Assembly (NCBI RefSeq): GCF_001457415.1
Contig: NZ_LN881724.1
Location: 1,240,001 to 1,304,000, forward strand
Length of the DNA stretch: 64,000 nucleotides
Source of the DNA: Gorillibacterium timonense
GTDB lineage: Bacteria; Bacillota; Bacilli; Paenibacillales; NBRC-103111
Direction: 5' to 3'
Shown: one piece after another, positions 45,300-54,727 of the stretch
Layout of the letters: each line of letters begins with the position of its first letter
How positions within the stretch are numbered: position 1 is the first letter of the stretch
Made by a program: the position numbers and the translations under genes
The notes under the pieces: generated by a model
Seen by the model: only the letters and a program-made list of their open reading frames with translations
Told to the model about the DNA's origin: nothing
The model's database searches: none

Positions 45300-45968
45300 T
45301 CAAGGCCGCCCGTTCCTCTGGTATGCTCCGAGGAAAAACGCCTCCTTCAACGGGCTGCCGGACATGCTCAGCAATCTTCGCAGGCGGTGCTCGCGCTCGT
45401 TTTTGTCAGCCGGGTGGGGTGAACCTTGAAATTCCATGCCGGCGATAAAGCCGGCACAATAATCAAACCAGTTGTTGTATTGACGGCGGGCAAGCTTGAT
45501 CGCTTGCTCGATGATTGCCGAAGCTTCTTCCTTTGCCAGCCAGCCGAGCCTCTCGCCGGCCTTACTGAAATAGACGATAAAGCTCGCATCAAACGCCGCC
45601 ACTCCACCAGTCAGCCGCCACAAATAGGATTCGGCAACGGCCAGTTTGCTTCTAAGCGGCTCAGAGGTTTCTGCTGCGATCCTTTGCGTTCGTTCCGTAG
45701 TCGTCAGCAGCTCGAGATCCTGACGGATCGTATTGAATTCGCGGCGGATTCCATTCGAAACTCTCCATTTCAAGTGCTCCCTAAGCTCATGGGAAGAGGT
45801 TACTTTTGCCAGAGCCTCCAATTCCTTTTCGAGTTGACGCTTGTCTCTGAACAGTTGTCTGGGATGATAGCTATCGAAATCGGAGAGGGGCCCCTGCGGG
45901 ATAAAAGCCAGTAAAGCATGTGCGGAAGTCTTCTCATTCATCTTATGTCCAGGAACCGATTGGGACAT
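45300..45968 (-). CDS. DUF1266-like protein
   Basis: The 222-residue soluble protein has a C-terminal half matching DUF1266: LWRLTGGVAAFDASF, LGWLAKEEASAIIEQAIKLARRQYNNWFDYCAGFIAGMEF. E. coli YbeU and YbeR, encoded next to hscC and djlB, belong to this family; their function is unknown. Here the gene lies 21 nt downstream of the J-domain gene, on the same strand, so it is probably part of the same chaperone set. GGAGGG precedes the ATG by 8 nt. Confidence 0.72.
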   Translation of the reverse strand: MSQSVPGHKMNEKTSAHALLAFIPQGPLSDFDSYHPRQLFRDKRQLEKELEALAKVTSSHELREHLKWRVSNGIRREFNTIRQDLELLTTTERTQRIAAETSEPLRSKLAVAESYLWRLTGGVAAFDASFIVYFSKAGERLGWLAKEEASAIIEQAIKLARRQYNNWFDYCAGFIAGMEFQGSPHPADKNEREHRLRRLLSMSGSPLKEAFFLGAYQRNGRP

Positions 45969-45989
45969 GGGATGATCCCTCCATCCTCG

Positions 45990-47879
45990 TTATCTGTAAC
46001 GGATAAACCGCCAGTTTTTCTTGAAATACACGATCAGAAGCAGGTACATAAAGAGGAGAAGGATCATATAAATCTGCGCAGATGCGGGAAGTTCCAACTC
46101 AAATTGGCTGCCCTCCAGCTCGTCCCGGATGTTGAGGAACACCGTATTTTTGAGGAGAGCATAGCTGAACTGGAGATGGTCATCCTGATAGGTCCTGAAC
46201 TCTCTCCATTCCGGAGACGAAGGGTCCTGCACGACACCCACAACCTCATAAGGGAATTTCGTTTCATACAGAGTTAGGGCTTGTGTGTAATTGGTCAGCA
46301 GGATCACGGAGGTCATGTCCATCTTGGTCTGCCCAATGAAACCCTCCAAGTCGTTTATAGTCCCGTTTGCTTCTGCTTCATTCTGCAGAATAAACGAGGG
46401 TCGTTTGACCCCGAACTCGAGTTTATCCTTCAATCGAATAATGCCCGTATAGTCACCGCTTGTCAGCTTTAAGCGAACGGCAGTGCCGGGAGGAGCGGCT
46501 TTCAGCTCTTCGCCTGTTAGAACGAGCGGGATCTGCGGTTTCGTAATGGTATTCTTGAGATATTCGCTGACAGATAGATCGAGGTTGTTACGGATCGACA
46601 GGGCGAACAGGATGTGCAGCAGGATGATCAGCGAGAGAAGGACTCCGCTTTTTACCAAGAAGGTCACACTGTTCTTAACCGTTACAGCAAGCGACTGCCT
46701 GCCCCATTCCTTTCGGATTTGCCTGGCTAGCTTTCGCTTGGATGTCAGGCGCTTCCTCCCCTTCAGAATGAGCGCATCCGTCTTGGCCAGCCCGGCAAAG
46801 GCATCGGCGTCACCCGGATGCAGCACGAGCATTCGGCTGTATACCTCGCGGGCAGACTCGATTTGCTCCAGCCGGAGATAACATTGTCCGAGCAAGGACA
46901 GCAGCAGGGGGGGATCAGTCTGTGTGCGTTGAAGCGACTGGAGCAAATCCAGAGCCTCCTGCGGACGGCTCAGATCGAGCAGCAGACCCGCCTGCCAAAG
47001 CGGGATTTCCTCATCATCCGGATAGAGATCGATGTATTCCCGGCACAGCTGAAGAGCCTTTTCCCATTCGACATTCTCACGGTAAAAGAGGATGATCATG
47101 CGGAGAAGGGAAGGATTCTTATCCGGAACGGGGAGCAGATTGGCGAGAGCTCGCTCGGCTGCTTCCAGATCGCGGACAGACAAAGCTAATGCAAAGCTCT
47201 CGCAGTTTCGGAGATGCGCTTCAGGATCGATCCCCCTGATGGTAAGGATCTCCTTGTCGCTCAATCGGGCCGCCCAGGAGTTCCGCGATAGGCCTTCGAT
47301 CACTTTGGGGTAATCCCTGCGGAAGGATGCCGAATCGGAGGAGAAGAGCTCCTTGATGCCGAAGGCATGATCCAAGAGAACCCAGACTTCGTCGGGAAGG
47401 AAGTAATGCTCGTTCAGAAAGGACAGCATCCGCTTAGTCAGGCTGCGCTGACACTCCAATACCCACATGATTTCATGGTTTAACAGCGTAGTCCATGAGC
47501 TGATCGATATTCGAGATGAGACATCTGCATACAAAAGAACAACCAGCTCCATAAACGCATCGACCTGTTGGATCGGTGACAGTCGTTGCGGCTCCAGATG
47601 CAGGGGCAGCTTGGGCGGCTGGGTCCAAGAAGGCACCGATTCTGTCGCCTCGCTCTCCGTTTCTGCGAATTCCATCTCAGCTTTCTCTGTTTCTTCCTCC
47701 TCATCGGTTAGAAATCGTTGCTTGGCCAAGCGCATCGCCATGTCAAAGGCTTCCCGAAGCTGCTGATAGCCTTCCGGATCATCCTCAGGATGATGGATTT
47801 TTAACAGGCGAGCGTAGGCTTTGCGTATTTGTGTCGTATCCTCCGTAGGATGGATCTCGAGGATTTCCCAAATTCTCAA
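45990..47879 (-). CDS. Membrane-anchored J-domain protein with TPR region (DjlB/DjlC-like)
   Basis: The 629-residue protein starts with a J domain (residues 1-55: IWEILEIHPTEDTTQIRKAY, KIHHPEDDPEGYQQLREAF). The canonical HPD tripeptide reads HPE. The middle (about 220-350) has TPR-like helices (YREYIDLYPDDEEIPLWQAGLLL, LLGQCYLRLEQIESAREVYSRML). There is a membrane helix near residue 415 (SLIILLHILFALSI) and another near the C-terminus (LLLFMYLLLIVYF), bracketing an extracytoplasmic domain. The start is TTG 47879 (minus strand), with GGAGGG upstream. It is divergent from hscC and is its likely co-chaperone. Confidence 0.82.
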   Translation of the reverse strand: MRIWEILEIHPTEDTTQIRKAYARLLKIHHPEDDPEGYQQLREAFDMAMRLAKQRFLTDEEEETEKAEMEFAETESEATESVPSWTQPPKLPLHLEPQRLSPIQQVDAFMELVVLLYADVSSRISISSWTTLLNHEIMWVLECQRSLTKRMLSFLNEHYFLPDEVWVLLDHAFGIKELFSSDSASFRRDYPKVIEGLSRNSWAARLSDKEILTIRGIDPEAHLRNCESFALALSVRDLEAAERALANLLPVPDKNPSLLRMIILFYRENVEWEKALQLCREYIDLYPDDEEIPLWQAGLLLDLSRPQEALDLLQSLQRTQTDPPLLLSLLGQCYLRLEQIESAREVYSRMLVLHPGDADAFAGLAKTDALILKGRKRLTSKRKLARQIRKEWGRQSLAVTVKNSVTFLVKSGVLLSLIILLHILFALSIRNNLDLSVSEYLKNTITKPQIPLVLTGEELKAAPPGTAVRLKLTSGDYTGIIRLKDKLEFGVKRPSFILQNEAEANGTINDLEGFIGQTKMDMTSVILLTNYTQALTLYETKFPYEVVGVVQDPSSPEWREFRTYQDDHLQFSYALLKNTVFLNIRDELEGSQFELELPASAQIYMILLLFMYLLLIVYFKKNWRFIRYR

Positions 47880-48103
47880 CAGGTGCTCCCTCCACTTTTC
47901 CCGATAGGTTTGTCGCTTCCATTCCTCTGATGCCTTTATGTAAACGTGGTACGATGATCATGATCGACAGAACTCTCTCCAAGTTTTATCGGAAGGCTAT
48001 GAGAATTCTGTGAAAGCTGTCAAAAAATTGTGCGAACTTGCCGATATTTTCTAGAGCGTGTATGCAAACACGCTCCTACAACCATTCAAATGAGAGGGAA
48101 CAT

Positions 48104-49804
48104 ATGGCCAAAATTGGGATCGATTTAGGAACCTCGAACAGCCTGGTCGCTTATTGGACCGATGAAGGTCCTGTCATCATCCCCAATTCCTTGGGGATGC
48201 GGTTGACCCCATCCGTGATCAGCATCGATGACAATCAGGACATTCTCGTCGGACAGATCGCCAAGGAGCGGATGATCACTCACCCTCATCTGACGGCTTC
48301 CGCCTTCAAACGGTTTATGGGCACCGATAAGCATTATTCGCTCGGAGAGCATACCTTCTCGCCGGAGGACCTGTCTTCCTTCGTTCTGCGCTCCTTGAAG
48401 GAAGATGCGGAAGCTTATCTGAATGAGCCTGTTGATGAGGCGGTCATCAGCGTGCCGGCCTATTTTAACGACGCGCAGCGTAAGGCGACCTTGCGGGCAG
48501 CTGCGATCGCCGGCCTTCATGTGGAGCGGCTCATCAGTGAGCCTACTGCTGCGGCGATCGCCTACGGCTTGCATCAGGAAGAATCCGATACCCGCTTCCT
48601 CGTCTTCGATCTCGGTGGCGGGACCTTTGATGTGTCTGTCCTGGAGCTTTTTGAAGGCGTCATGCAGGTGCAGTCCATTGCTGGAGACAACTACCTTGGC
48701 GGAGAGGATTTCACGGAGGTGCTGACGGCTCATTTTGTCGAGACACACGGATTAGATTACGTGCACTTGCCCAGCAAAGAAAAGTCCGCGCTCAAGAAGC
48801 AGGCGGAGCTGTGCAAGCTGGTTTTGGGGCAGGAGCCTGCGGGAGAAATGATGTTGACGCACCAGGGAGAGACCCTGCAGCTGGCTGTCAGCCGGACGCA
48901 ATACGAGCAATTGGCTTCCCAGCTGCTCCTGCGTCTGCGAACGCCTATCGAACGAGCGCTCCGCGACGCGTCTTACGCTCCGCAGGATTTGGACGCCGTT
49001 ATTCTCATCGGCGGGGCTACCCGTATGCCGATCATCAAATCCGTCGTGAGCCGCATGTTCGGCAAGCTTCCCTATACCCAGATCAATCCCGATGAGGCCG
49101 TCGCATTGGGGGCCGCCGTCCAGGTGGCTCTCAAGGAACGCAAGGAGAGCTTAAAGGAATTGATCCTGACGGATGTGTGCCCCTTTTCTCTTGGAACGAG
49201 CGTATCCAAGCAAATTCGGCCTGACCACTACGAAGGCGGGCATTATCTCCCCATCATCGAACGAAATACACCGATTCCCGTAAGCAAGGTGGAACGCTTT
49301 TACACACTCCGGGACAACCAGACCCAGTTGGTGGTTGATATTTATCAGGGCGAAAGCCGCAGAGTGGAAAATAATATCCATCTCGGGGATTTGGATATCC
49401 ATGTAGCGGCATCACCGGCCGGGGAACAGAGCATTGATGTCCGGTATACCTACGACATCAACGGCGTGCTGGAGGTTGAAGTGACAACGGTCAAAACCGG
49501 AGAGAAGAAGACGGTCATCATCGAGAAAAATCCGGGTCAGTCAACGCCTGAGCAGATCAAAGCCCGTCTGGAGGAGCTGCAGCATCTGAAGATCCATCCG
49601 CGTGACCGCAACGAAAATCGCCTGCTGTTGGCGCGCGGTGAGCGATTGTATGAAGAATCGCTGAGAGAGAAAAGGGATTACATCGGAAGCTTGATCCTGG
49701 AATTTGAACGCGTGCTCGCCTCCCAGAATGAACAGGAGATCAAGAAGCAGGCCGTGCTATTCAAGCAAAAGCTGGATTCGCTGGACCGATGGTCTGATTT
49801 CTGA
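48104..49804 (+). CDS. hscC: Hsp70-family chaperone, HscC type
   Basis: This 566-residue Hsp70 is shorter than DnaK (about 610-640). It matches what I recall of E. coli HscC along its length: GIDLGTSNSLVAYW, ILVGQIAKER, SLVLRSLKEDAE-like, VISVPAYFNDAQRKAT, LVFDLGGGTFDVSVLE, AGDNYLGGEDFTE, VILIGGATRMP, and EILTDVCP-type followed by SLG, then PIIERNTPIPVSKVE. The C-terminal lid is reduced. I start at ATG 48104, preceded by GAGAGGGA; upstream in-frame codons add 22 residues with no Hsp70 character. HscC proteins are specialised Hsp70s that pair with DjlB/DjlC-type J proteins, as encoded divergently here. Confidence 0.88.
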   Translation: MAKIGIDLGTSNSLVAYWTDEGPVIIPNSLGMRLTPSVISIDDNQDILVGQIAKERMITHPHLTASAFKRFMGTDKHYSLGEHTFSPEDLSSFVLRSLKEDAEAYLNEPVDEAVISVPAYFNDAQRKATLRAAAIAGLHVERLISEPTAAAIAYGLHQEESDTRFLVFDLGGGTFDVSVLELFEGVMQVQSIAGDNYLGGEDFTEVLTAHFVETHGLDYVHLPSKEKSALKKQAELCKLVLGQEPAGEMMLTHQGETLQLAVSRTQYEQLASQLLLRLRTPIERALRDASYAPQDLDAVILIGGATRMPIIKSVVSRMFGKLPYTQINPDEAVALGAAVQVALKERKESLKELILTDVCPFSLGTSVSKQIRPDHYEGGHYLPIIERNTPIPVSKVERFYTLRDNQTQLVVDIYQGESRRVENNIHLGDLDIHVAASPAGEQSIDVRYTYDINGVLEVEVTTVKTGEKKTVIIEKNPGQSTPEQIKARLEELQHLKIHPRDRNENRLLLARGERLYEESLREKRDYIGSLILEFERVLASQNEQEIKKQAVLFKQKLDSLDRWSDF

Positions 49805-49864
49805 TCAGGTGCGACTTCACAGCGGCTCTTGTTCAGCGGAATATAAATTGAGTTCCAAAACCAA

Positions 49865-49905
49865 ACACCCCGATACTTGAGCCGAGAACTCAAGTACCGG
49901 GGTGT
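49865..49905 (+). terminator. Hairpin after hscC, related to the one at 45179
   Basis: ACACCCCG and CGGGGTGT flank TACTTGAG..CTCAAGTA with loop CCGAGAA, an almost perfect 17-bp stem, followed by CGGTTTATT. It is 60 nt past the hscC stop and between convergent genes. The core resembles the hairpin at 45179-45217. Confidence 0.75.
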
Positions 49906-50008
49906 CGGTTTATTCGAAGCGGTGGAGGTAAACATCCTTCAAATTGGGCTTCACGGGAACGGCGGTCTTCTCGATAGGCCTTTCGTCTCCAACAACCCGG
50001 ATGGTGGG

Positions 50009-51016
50009 TTATAGGGAAGGAAGGGAGAAGCTACCTTGGGCCGCCGCCGTCCAAGGGATAAACCGGCTTCCATCCTGATCAACGGAGACATAAGCGGTGC
50101 CATCCGTCCAAAGGTGCAAGCCGCTAACGGCAAAGGGATAGATGCATTGCCCGCCGTACAGGACGAAGGACAGGTTGACCGGCTGCTTGCTCAGAATCGG
50201 AAGAAGAGCCTCTGCGTTGGCAAAATGCTTGGCATGAGCATCTGGCTTCATCCAGCCGCTATCATCGAGAGGATCGGAGGGGCTTTCTGAGGAATGCCAT
50301 TCGGTCTTGATCAGCTTCGCTCCGCTGAGCAAGGATAAGCTCGCCTCATCATCGGCTTGAGAGAGAAGCGGGAGCAAGGGAGCGGTCAGTTCCGGCAGCC
50401 GTTCTCCGGATTTGGCATCCAGGTATAGCGGCTCTTCGCCTGTTTCGACGATCCAGTAGCTTTCGAGAGGTCCGAGATAGTTCTTATGCAGAACGTCGGA
50501 GGAATCGGATAAAAGAACAAGTCCGCGCTGCGCCAGAATGCGGTGCAGCGTAGTCATACTGAACAAAGGATAGGGACCGTTGCCATATTCGGCCAAACCA
50601 AGCTCCCCATCGGGTGAGTATGTTGCGACCAGATATCCGGTCTCTTTGTTGTCCTGGATAATGGTGACAAGCCAGGAATGGGTGCCGGGACCAAGGACTT
50701 CCGTCCGGTGATCGGCGTTCTTCCAGCTTTCAAATCCAGGCTGCCGCGATAGCTCTTCGATCCAAGCGGAGATCCGCTCCTCTCGTTTCCTTTCCGACTC
50801 GGAAGGGAAGGGTTCCAGCGTAGCAGTAGAGGATGCTCTGGCGTCAACCGTCGCTCCGTGGATCGGAACGGGAGATTCGGCTCCGGAGGAACCGGTTGGG
50901 TCCGGAGCCGCAGCTGCGGCCCCTGGAACGGATACCGTTCCCGAAGCGGCTGCGATCATAAGAGCAGCTGTTAAGAGGAGTGCGGTGCGGGACACCGCCG
51001 TTGCGATTCGGTTCAA
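50009..51016 (-). CDS. Secreted protein of unknown function
   Basis: The 335-residue protein starts with a signal peptide (MNRIATAVSRTALLLTAALM, then an Ala-rich run to about residue 38). No lipobox is seen. The mature part has a Ser/Glu/Arg-rich linker and a globular region with WLVTIIQDNKETGYLVATYS and LPLLSQADDEASL. There are no recognised catalytic motifs, and I do not recognise a family. The start is TTG 51016 on the minus strand, with GGTGAA as a weak ribosome site. It is downstream of the YqhG gene but 161 bp away. Confidence 0.7.
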   Translation of the reverse strand: MNRIATAVSRTALLLTAALMIAAASGTVSVPGAAAAAPDPTGSSGAESPVPIHGATVDARASSTATLEPFPSESERKREERISAWIEELSRQPGFESWKNADHRTEVLGPGTHSWLVTIIQDNKETGYLVATYSPDGELGLAEYGNGPYPLFSMTTLHRILAQRGLVLLSDSSDVLHKNYLGPLESYWIVETGEEPLYLDAKSGERLPELTAPLLPLLSQADDEASLSLLSGAKLIKTEWHSSESPSDPLDDSGWMKPDAHAKHFANAEALLPILSKQPVNLSFVLYGGQCIYPFAVSGLHLWTDGTAYVSVDQDGSRFIPWTAAAQGSFSLPSL

Positions 51017-51177
51017 GCGTTCACCGCCATTTCATAAGGTTCCTGTATATGCTGTCATTGTACAAGCTATGCCGGGAGAAGTTTGTTTATTCGTGGGTGG
51101 CGAAGAGCCGTTTTCTTTCCGGGATTATGCCGGGGTTTAGCGGCTTTCGTCGCCTCCTCCGACTCGTATCCACACGA

Positions 51178-52149
51178 TTAGGGTTGAAAGCTTACGAGAT
51201 GCAATATCGCGCAGTTCACGGCGGATACGTGAATGCGCGGCGCATACTGCCATTCAGCCTCCTCCCGGCGAAGCGTGTGCTGCTGCTGCCCTTCGGCCAA
51301 TTGATCCTCTTCCAGCCCTTTTAAGGAGTCCTCATAAAAGCCGTCGATCCGCGCCAGTTCTTCGGATAACCTGTCGCGAGCTTCCTCCGCCCAGCGATAA
51401 TCGTAAGCTTTCAGTTTCTTTTCAAGGTAGGCTTCAAGCAGAGTTGAGGCACGGTTCAAGGTGAACTTAGCGGGCAGCAGATGAATACCGGCTGGAATGC
51501 GGGTAGTCAGCTTGCGCTTTTTGGCGATATCCCAGAACCGTTCGACCACTTGGCCCGTCCCGAGATGAAGTCCCAAGGAATGGAGTTCTTCCCGCTTCAT
51601 ATCGGAGATCAGCTCGATGCGGTAATGGACGCATAGCCATGGATGAGCGGAAACGGGCGTTGCGGCAGGCTTGCCCGTATCCTCGAACAGGCGGATGCAG
51701 CTTCCCTTCTGCTGAGCCACTTGGAAAATCTGATTCAGTCTCCTGCTGCCGAAGACAACAGAGTCGGTTGGAATCCGGCTGATGGGGGGCAGATTGACTC
51801 CGAAATACCGGCCCAGGATGGAATCCGGCGCGGATGCTGACGAAGCTGCTGTCGGCGGGGATGTCATCCCCGGCGGAGCAGCCATCGGTGGCAGTCCGCT
51901 CGTACCTGGTGCGGCTACGGTTCCGATCCGCGCTTCCGCTGCCGGATCAAAGACGAAGCGCATCGTCATCGTTTCGGCGGGAACGCCGGTCTTCTCGACG
52001 AAGCTCCAATAATAGGAGCGGCCGGTGAGCTCCTTGTCTGCCTCCGGAGAGAGCTTGACCAGAAGCGAGGAGGATGTCTTCTCCTGAATCACGCAGTTCA
52101 TGGCTTCAAGGAAGCGAATCATGTAGCGCTCCACTTGCTTGCTGTTCAT
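51178..52149 (-). CDS. yqhG: YqhG family protein
   Basis: The 323-residue protein starts MNSKQVERYMIRFLEAMNCV. The region LLVKLSPEADKELTGRSYYWSFVE and TMRFVFDP fits the YqhG family. In Bacillus subtilis yqhG lies beside the helicase gene yqhH, and the same pairing is seen here with a 4-bp overlap. An Ala/Pro/Gly-rich insert follows residue 75, and the last ~40 residues after the Glu-rich helix run past the family core. Function unknown; it probably works with the helicase. Confidence 0.8.
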   Translation of the reverse strand: MNSKQVERYMIRFLEAMNCVIQEKTSSSLLVKLSPEADKELTGRSYYWSFVEKTGVPAETMTMRFVFDPAAEARIGTVAAPGTSGLPPMAAPPGMTSPPTAASSASAPDSILGRYFGVNLPPISRIPTDSVVFGSRRLNQIFQVAQQKGSCIRLFEDTGKPAATPVSAHPWLCVHYRIELISDMKREELHSLGLHLGTGQVVERFWDIAKKRKLTTRIPAGIHLLPAKFTLNRASTLLEAYLEKKLKAYDYRWAEEARDRLSEELARIDGFYEDSLKGLEEDQLAEGQQQHTLRREEAEWQYAPRIHVSAVNCAILHLVSFQP

Positions 52150-54074
52150 GAATCCACCTCCTTGGCTGAACTCACGGTTGTCTCTTCGTCAATGGCGGCT
52201 GCGGCAACGGTGCCGCTGTCAGGCAGGAACCCGTAGGATGTAAGCCCGCTCTTGACCGGAGCGGAACGGGAGGGAGCTGCTTCTCGCTCCCGACGAAGCG
52301 CAGAATTACGACTGGATGCAGAGGTCTTGTCCTTGCTCCTCGTTCCGCCTGCCCCTTCGCCAGCGGGTTCAGCCCCGCTCACGGCGAGCACACCGTCCCC
52401 GAACCGGCTCAACCGGTTTTTCAAATCCTGCTCTCCGTCCGCCTCCATGACGAGCTTCATCAGATCGCTTTCGAGCGCCGTTTTCTTTTCCATCGATTCG
52501 AGGATTTGATCCAGCCCGCCGATGACCAGCTCGAACATGTTGATCTTCTCATGTAGGAGGTTCAGGATATGCTCTTCGATCGTTCCTCGGGTAGACAGGT
52601 TATAGATGCAGACGTCATGCTCCTGGCCGAGCCGGTGGACGCGTCCGATTCTCTGCTCCAGCCGCATCGGATTCCACGGCAGGTCGAAGTTGATCATGTG
52701 ATGGCAAAACTGCAGGTTGATTCCTTCGCCTCCCGCCTCCGTGGCGACGAGCACCTGGGCGCGCCCGCGAAAAAGATCCATCATCCAATCCTTCTTGCCC
52801 CGGTTCATCCCGCCCCGGTAGGGAACGGCGGACAGTCCGTGATCCTTGAGAAATTTGAGCAAATATTCTTGAGAAGCGCGATATTCGGTGAAGATGATCA
52901 CCTTGTCTTGAATGGCTTGCACGAGCTCCATCACCTTCTCGGCCTTGCTGTTCGATTGAATGCCGCGGATCAGCTCGACAAGCTCCCACACCTTCGGCCG
53001 CATAGGCGAATCCTCGGGAAGCTTCTTGAACAGGTTAACGAGGGTGACGAACACAGCATCCCGGCTGCTGCACACTTCTCGCTGCAGGGTGACCAATGTA
53101 AAGGCGCTCGCCGTCTGACGACCCATCTCGTCATAACGTTCTTTGACGAACCGGGTGACGCCGTCATACAGTGCCTGTTCATCCGAAGTCAGTGTCAGCG
53201 GGATGTTCCGCACCAACCGCTTCGTGAAGTCCACGCCGCCATCCGAGCGCCGGTTGCGGATCATAACTTTGGACAGCTCCGTTTGCAGAAGCCCTTCGTT
53301 CTTAGGCGTACGTTTCTCGACGACGAATTTATCCTGAAAGCTTCCTTGGCCCCCAAGCTGGCCCGGCTTCAAGACATTGATCAGATTGTACAGCTCATCC
53401 ATGTCGTTCTGAACCGGGGTAGCGGTGAGCAGTAGGCAGTATTTGCGGCGAAGTCCGTTGACAAATTGATAGTTTGTCGTCTTCTTGTTCTTCAGCTTGT
53501 GCGCTTCGTCGATGATCAACATGTCGTAATCCAACCCCAACACAACGTCCCGGTGCGGAGAACGCTTGGCGGTATCCATAGAGGCAACGATGACATCGGT
53601 CGTAGCCCACATGTATTCTTTCTTTTGAGCGCTGGCTGTGATTCCGAACTTCTGATTCAGCTCGCGCACCCATTGCAGCACGAGAGAGGCAGGGACGAGA
53701 ATGAGAGCTTTTTTGACTAGGCCTCGAATCATATACTCCTTGAGAACGAGCCCGGCTTCGATGGTTTTGCCGAGTCCGACCTCGTCAGCGAGAATGGCGC
53801 GTCCGCACATGCCGAACAGCACTTTGCGGGCAGTTTCGACTTGATGGGGAAGGGGAGCGAAGCCGGGAAGATGGGAGAGGCATTGCAGATCATCGAACGA
53901 TTTCACGAGACGAGCTTCCTCGGATTCCAGAGCGAGCTGAAACAGCGCGGCGTTGTCCCAGGGGCCATTGTGGTCCATACGGTTCTGAAGATCGCCGAGC
54001 CAATCGCGTTCGAAATGGATCGGTAGCCCGTGGCCCAAGGTTTTGCTGACGGCGCTTGATTCCGGTTGGCGCAT
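52146..54074 (-). CDS. yqhH: SNF2-family helicase, YqhH type
   Basis: The 642-residue protein has SNF2/RapA-like helicase motifs: ADEVGLGKTIEAGLVLKEY (motif I), IDEAHKLKN (motif II), LLTATPVQN (motif III), GEGINLQFCHHMINFDLPWNPMRLEQRIGRVHRLGQ region split over motifs V and VI. The last ~90 residues are low-complexity (Ser/Ala/Arg-rich). GGAGG precedes the minus-strand ATG at 54074. It probably remodels nucleic acid-protein complexes using ATP; the specific role is not known. Confidence 0.88.
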   Translation of the reverse strand: MRQPESSAVSKTLGHGLPIHFERDWLGDLQNRMDHNGPWDNAALFQLALESEEARLVKSFDDLQCLSHLPGFAPLPHQVETARKVLFGMCGRAILADEVGLGKTIEAGLVLKEYMIRGLVKKALILVPASLVLQWVRELNQKFGITASAQKKEYMWATTDVIVASMDTAKRSPHRDVVLGLDYDMLIIDEAHKLKNKKTTNYQFVNGLRRKYCLLLTATPVQNDMDELYNLINVLKPGQLGGQGSFQDKFVVEKRTPKNEGLLQTELSKVMIRNRRSDGGVDFTKRLVRNIPLTLTSDEQALYDGVTRFVKERYDEMGRQTASAFTLVTLQREVCSSRDAVFVTLVNLFKKLPEDSPMRPKVWELVELIRGIQSNSKAEKVMELVQAIQDKVIIFTEYRASQEYLLKFLKDHGLSAVPYRGGMNRGKKDWMMDLFRGRAQVLVATEAGGEGINLQFCHHMINFDLPWNPMRLEQRIGRVHRLGQEHDVCIYNLSTRGTIEEHILNLLHEKINMFELVIGGLDQILESMEKKTALESDLMKLVMEADGEQDLKNRLSRFGDGVLAVSGAEPAGEGAGGTRSKDKTSASSRNSALRREREAAPSRSAPVKSGLTSYGFLPDSGTVAAAAIDEETTVSSAKEVDS

Positions 54075-54167
54075 CGGGGTTCCTCCGTTTTCGCTTTGTG
54101 AGATTAGTATGGTCGAAGGAAAGGATTTTCATAACCAAAAAGCCTGGCCAGTGTGATCAAATCCCTG

Positions 54168-54198
54168 TTGACTTCGAGTGCACTTGAGGGTGTAAGAT
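54168..54198 (+). promoter_or_regulatory. MerR-type promoter with 19-nt spacer
   Basis: TTGACT (54168-54173) and TAAGAT (54193-54198) are separated by 19 nt, the long spacer typical of MerR-controlled promoters. The imperfect dyad TCGAGTG/CACTTGA (54174-54187) lies inside the spacer, where a MerR dimer would bind. Confidence 0.7.
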
Positions 54199-54241
54199 GA
54201 AGGCGAGTTCGATGTCCCGAAGCGAAGAGGAGGAAGCAAGG

Positions 54242-54634
54242 ATGGCTTATACCATCAAAGAAGCTGCCGAGCAGTCCGGGCTTACTGTTCACACGCTGCG
54301 CTATTATGAGCAGGAAGGGCTAATGCCCGCCGTTGCGCGGGATGAGCGGGGAAACCGGATGTTTGAGGCGGGAGATATGGAGTGGCTGCATTTTATCTGC
54401 TGCTTGCGGGATACCGGAATGCCGGTGGCTCAGGTGAAGCATTTTGCCGAGCTTGCCTTTCTCGGAGACCACACCATGAGAGAGCGCCTGCAGATCCTTC
54501 AGGAGCACAAGCAGCTGACCGAGAAGAAAATGGAGGAAATGGACGGATTCCTGCAAAAAATCACGCATAAAACGGAATGGTACGAGAGACTCGTTCGAGA
54601 GACGGAAGCAGCTGCTGTGAAAAAGCTCGGTTGA
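54242..54634 (+). CDS. MerR-family transcriptional regulator
   Basis: From ATG 54242, preceded by GAGGAGG, the protein is 130 residues. The N-terminal winged helix reads YTIKEAAEQSGLTVHTLRYYEQEGLMP with the RYYE hallmark. A dimerisation coiled coil is at about 80-115 (RLQILQEHKQLTEKKMEEMDGFL). There are no conserved cysteines for metal binding. It is similar to the AdhR/YfmP-type group, often next to oxidoreductases. It likely autoregulates through the 19-nt-spacer promoter and controls the aldo/keto reductase gene 93 nt downstream. Confidence 0.88.
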   Translation: MAYTIKEAAEQSGLTVHTLRYYEQEGLMPAVARDERGNRMFEAGDMEWLHFICCLRDTGMPVAQVKHFAELAFLGDHTMRERLQILQEHKQLTEKKMEEMDGFLQKITHKTEWYERLVRETEAAAVKKLG

Positions 54635-54727
54635 GACCAAGCGCCGATCGATCGAGAGATCAACTTCGTACTAGATCACGCCTTTCAATGTGAAAAATGT
54701 CACAAATTTTATCAGGGGGAATCATCG

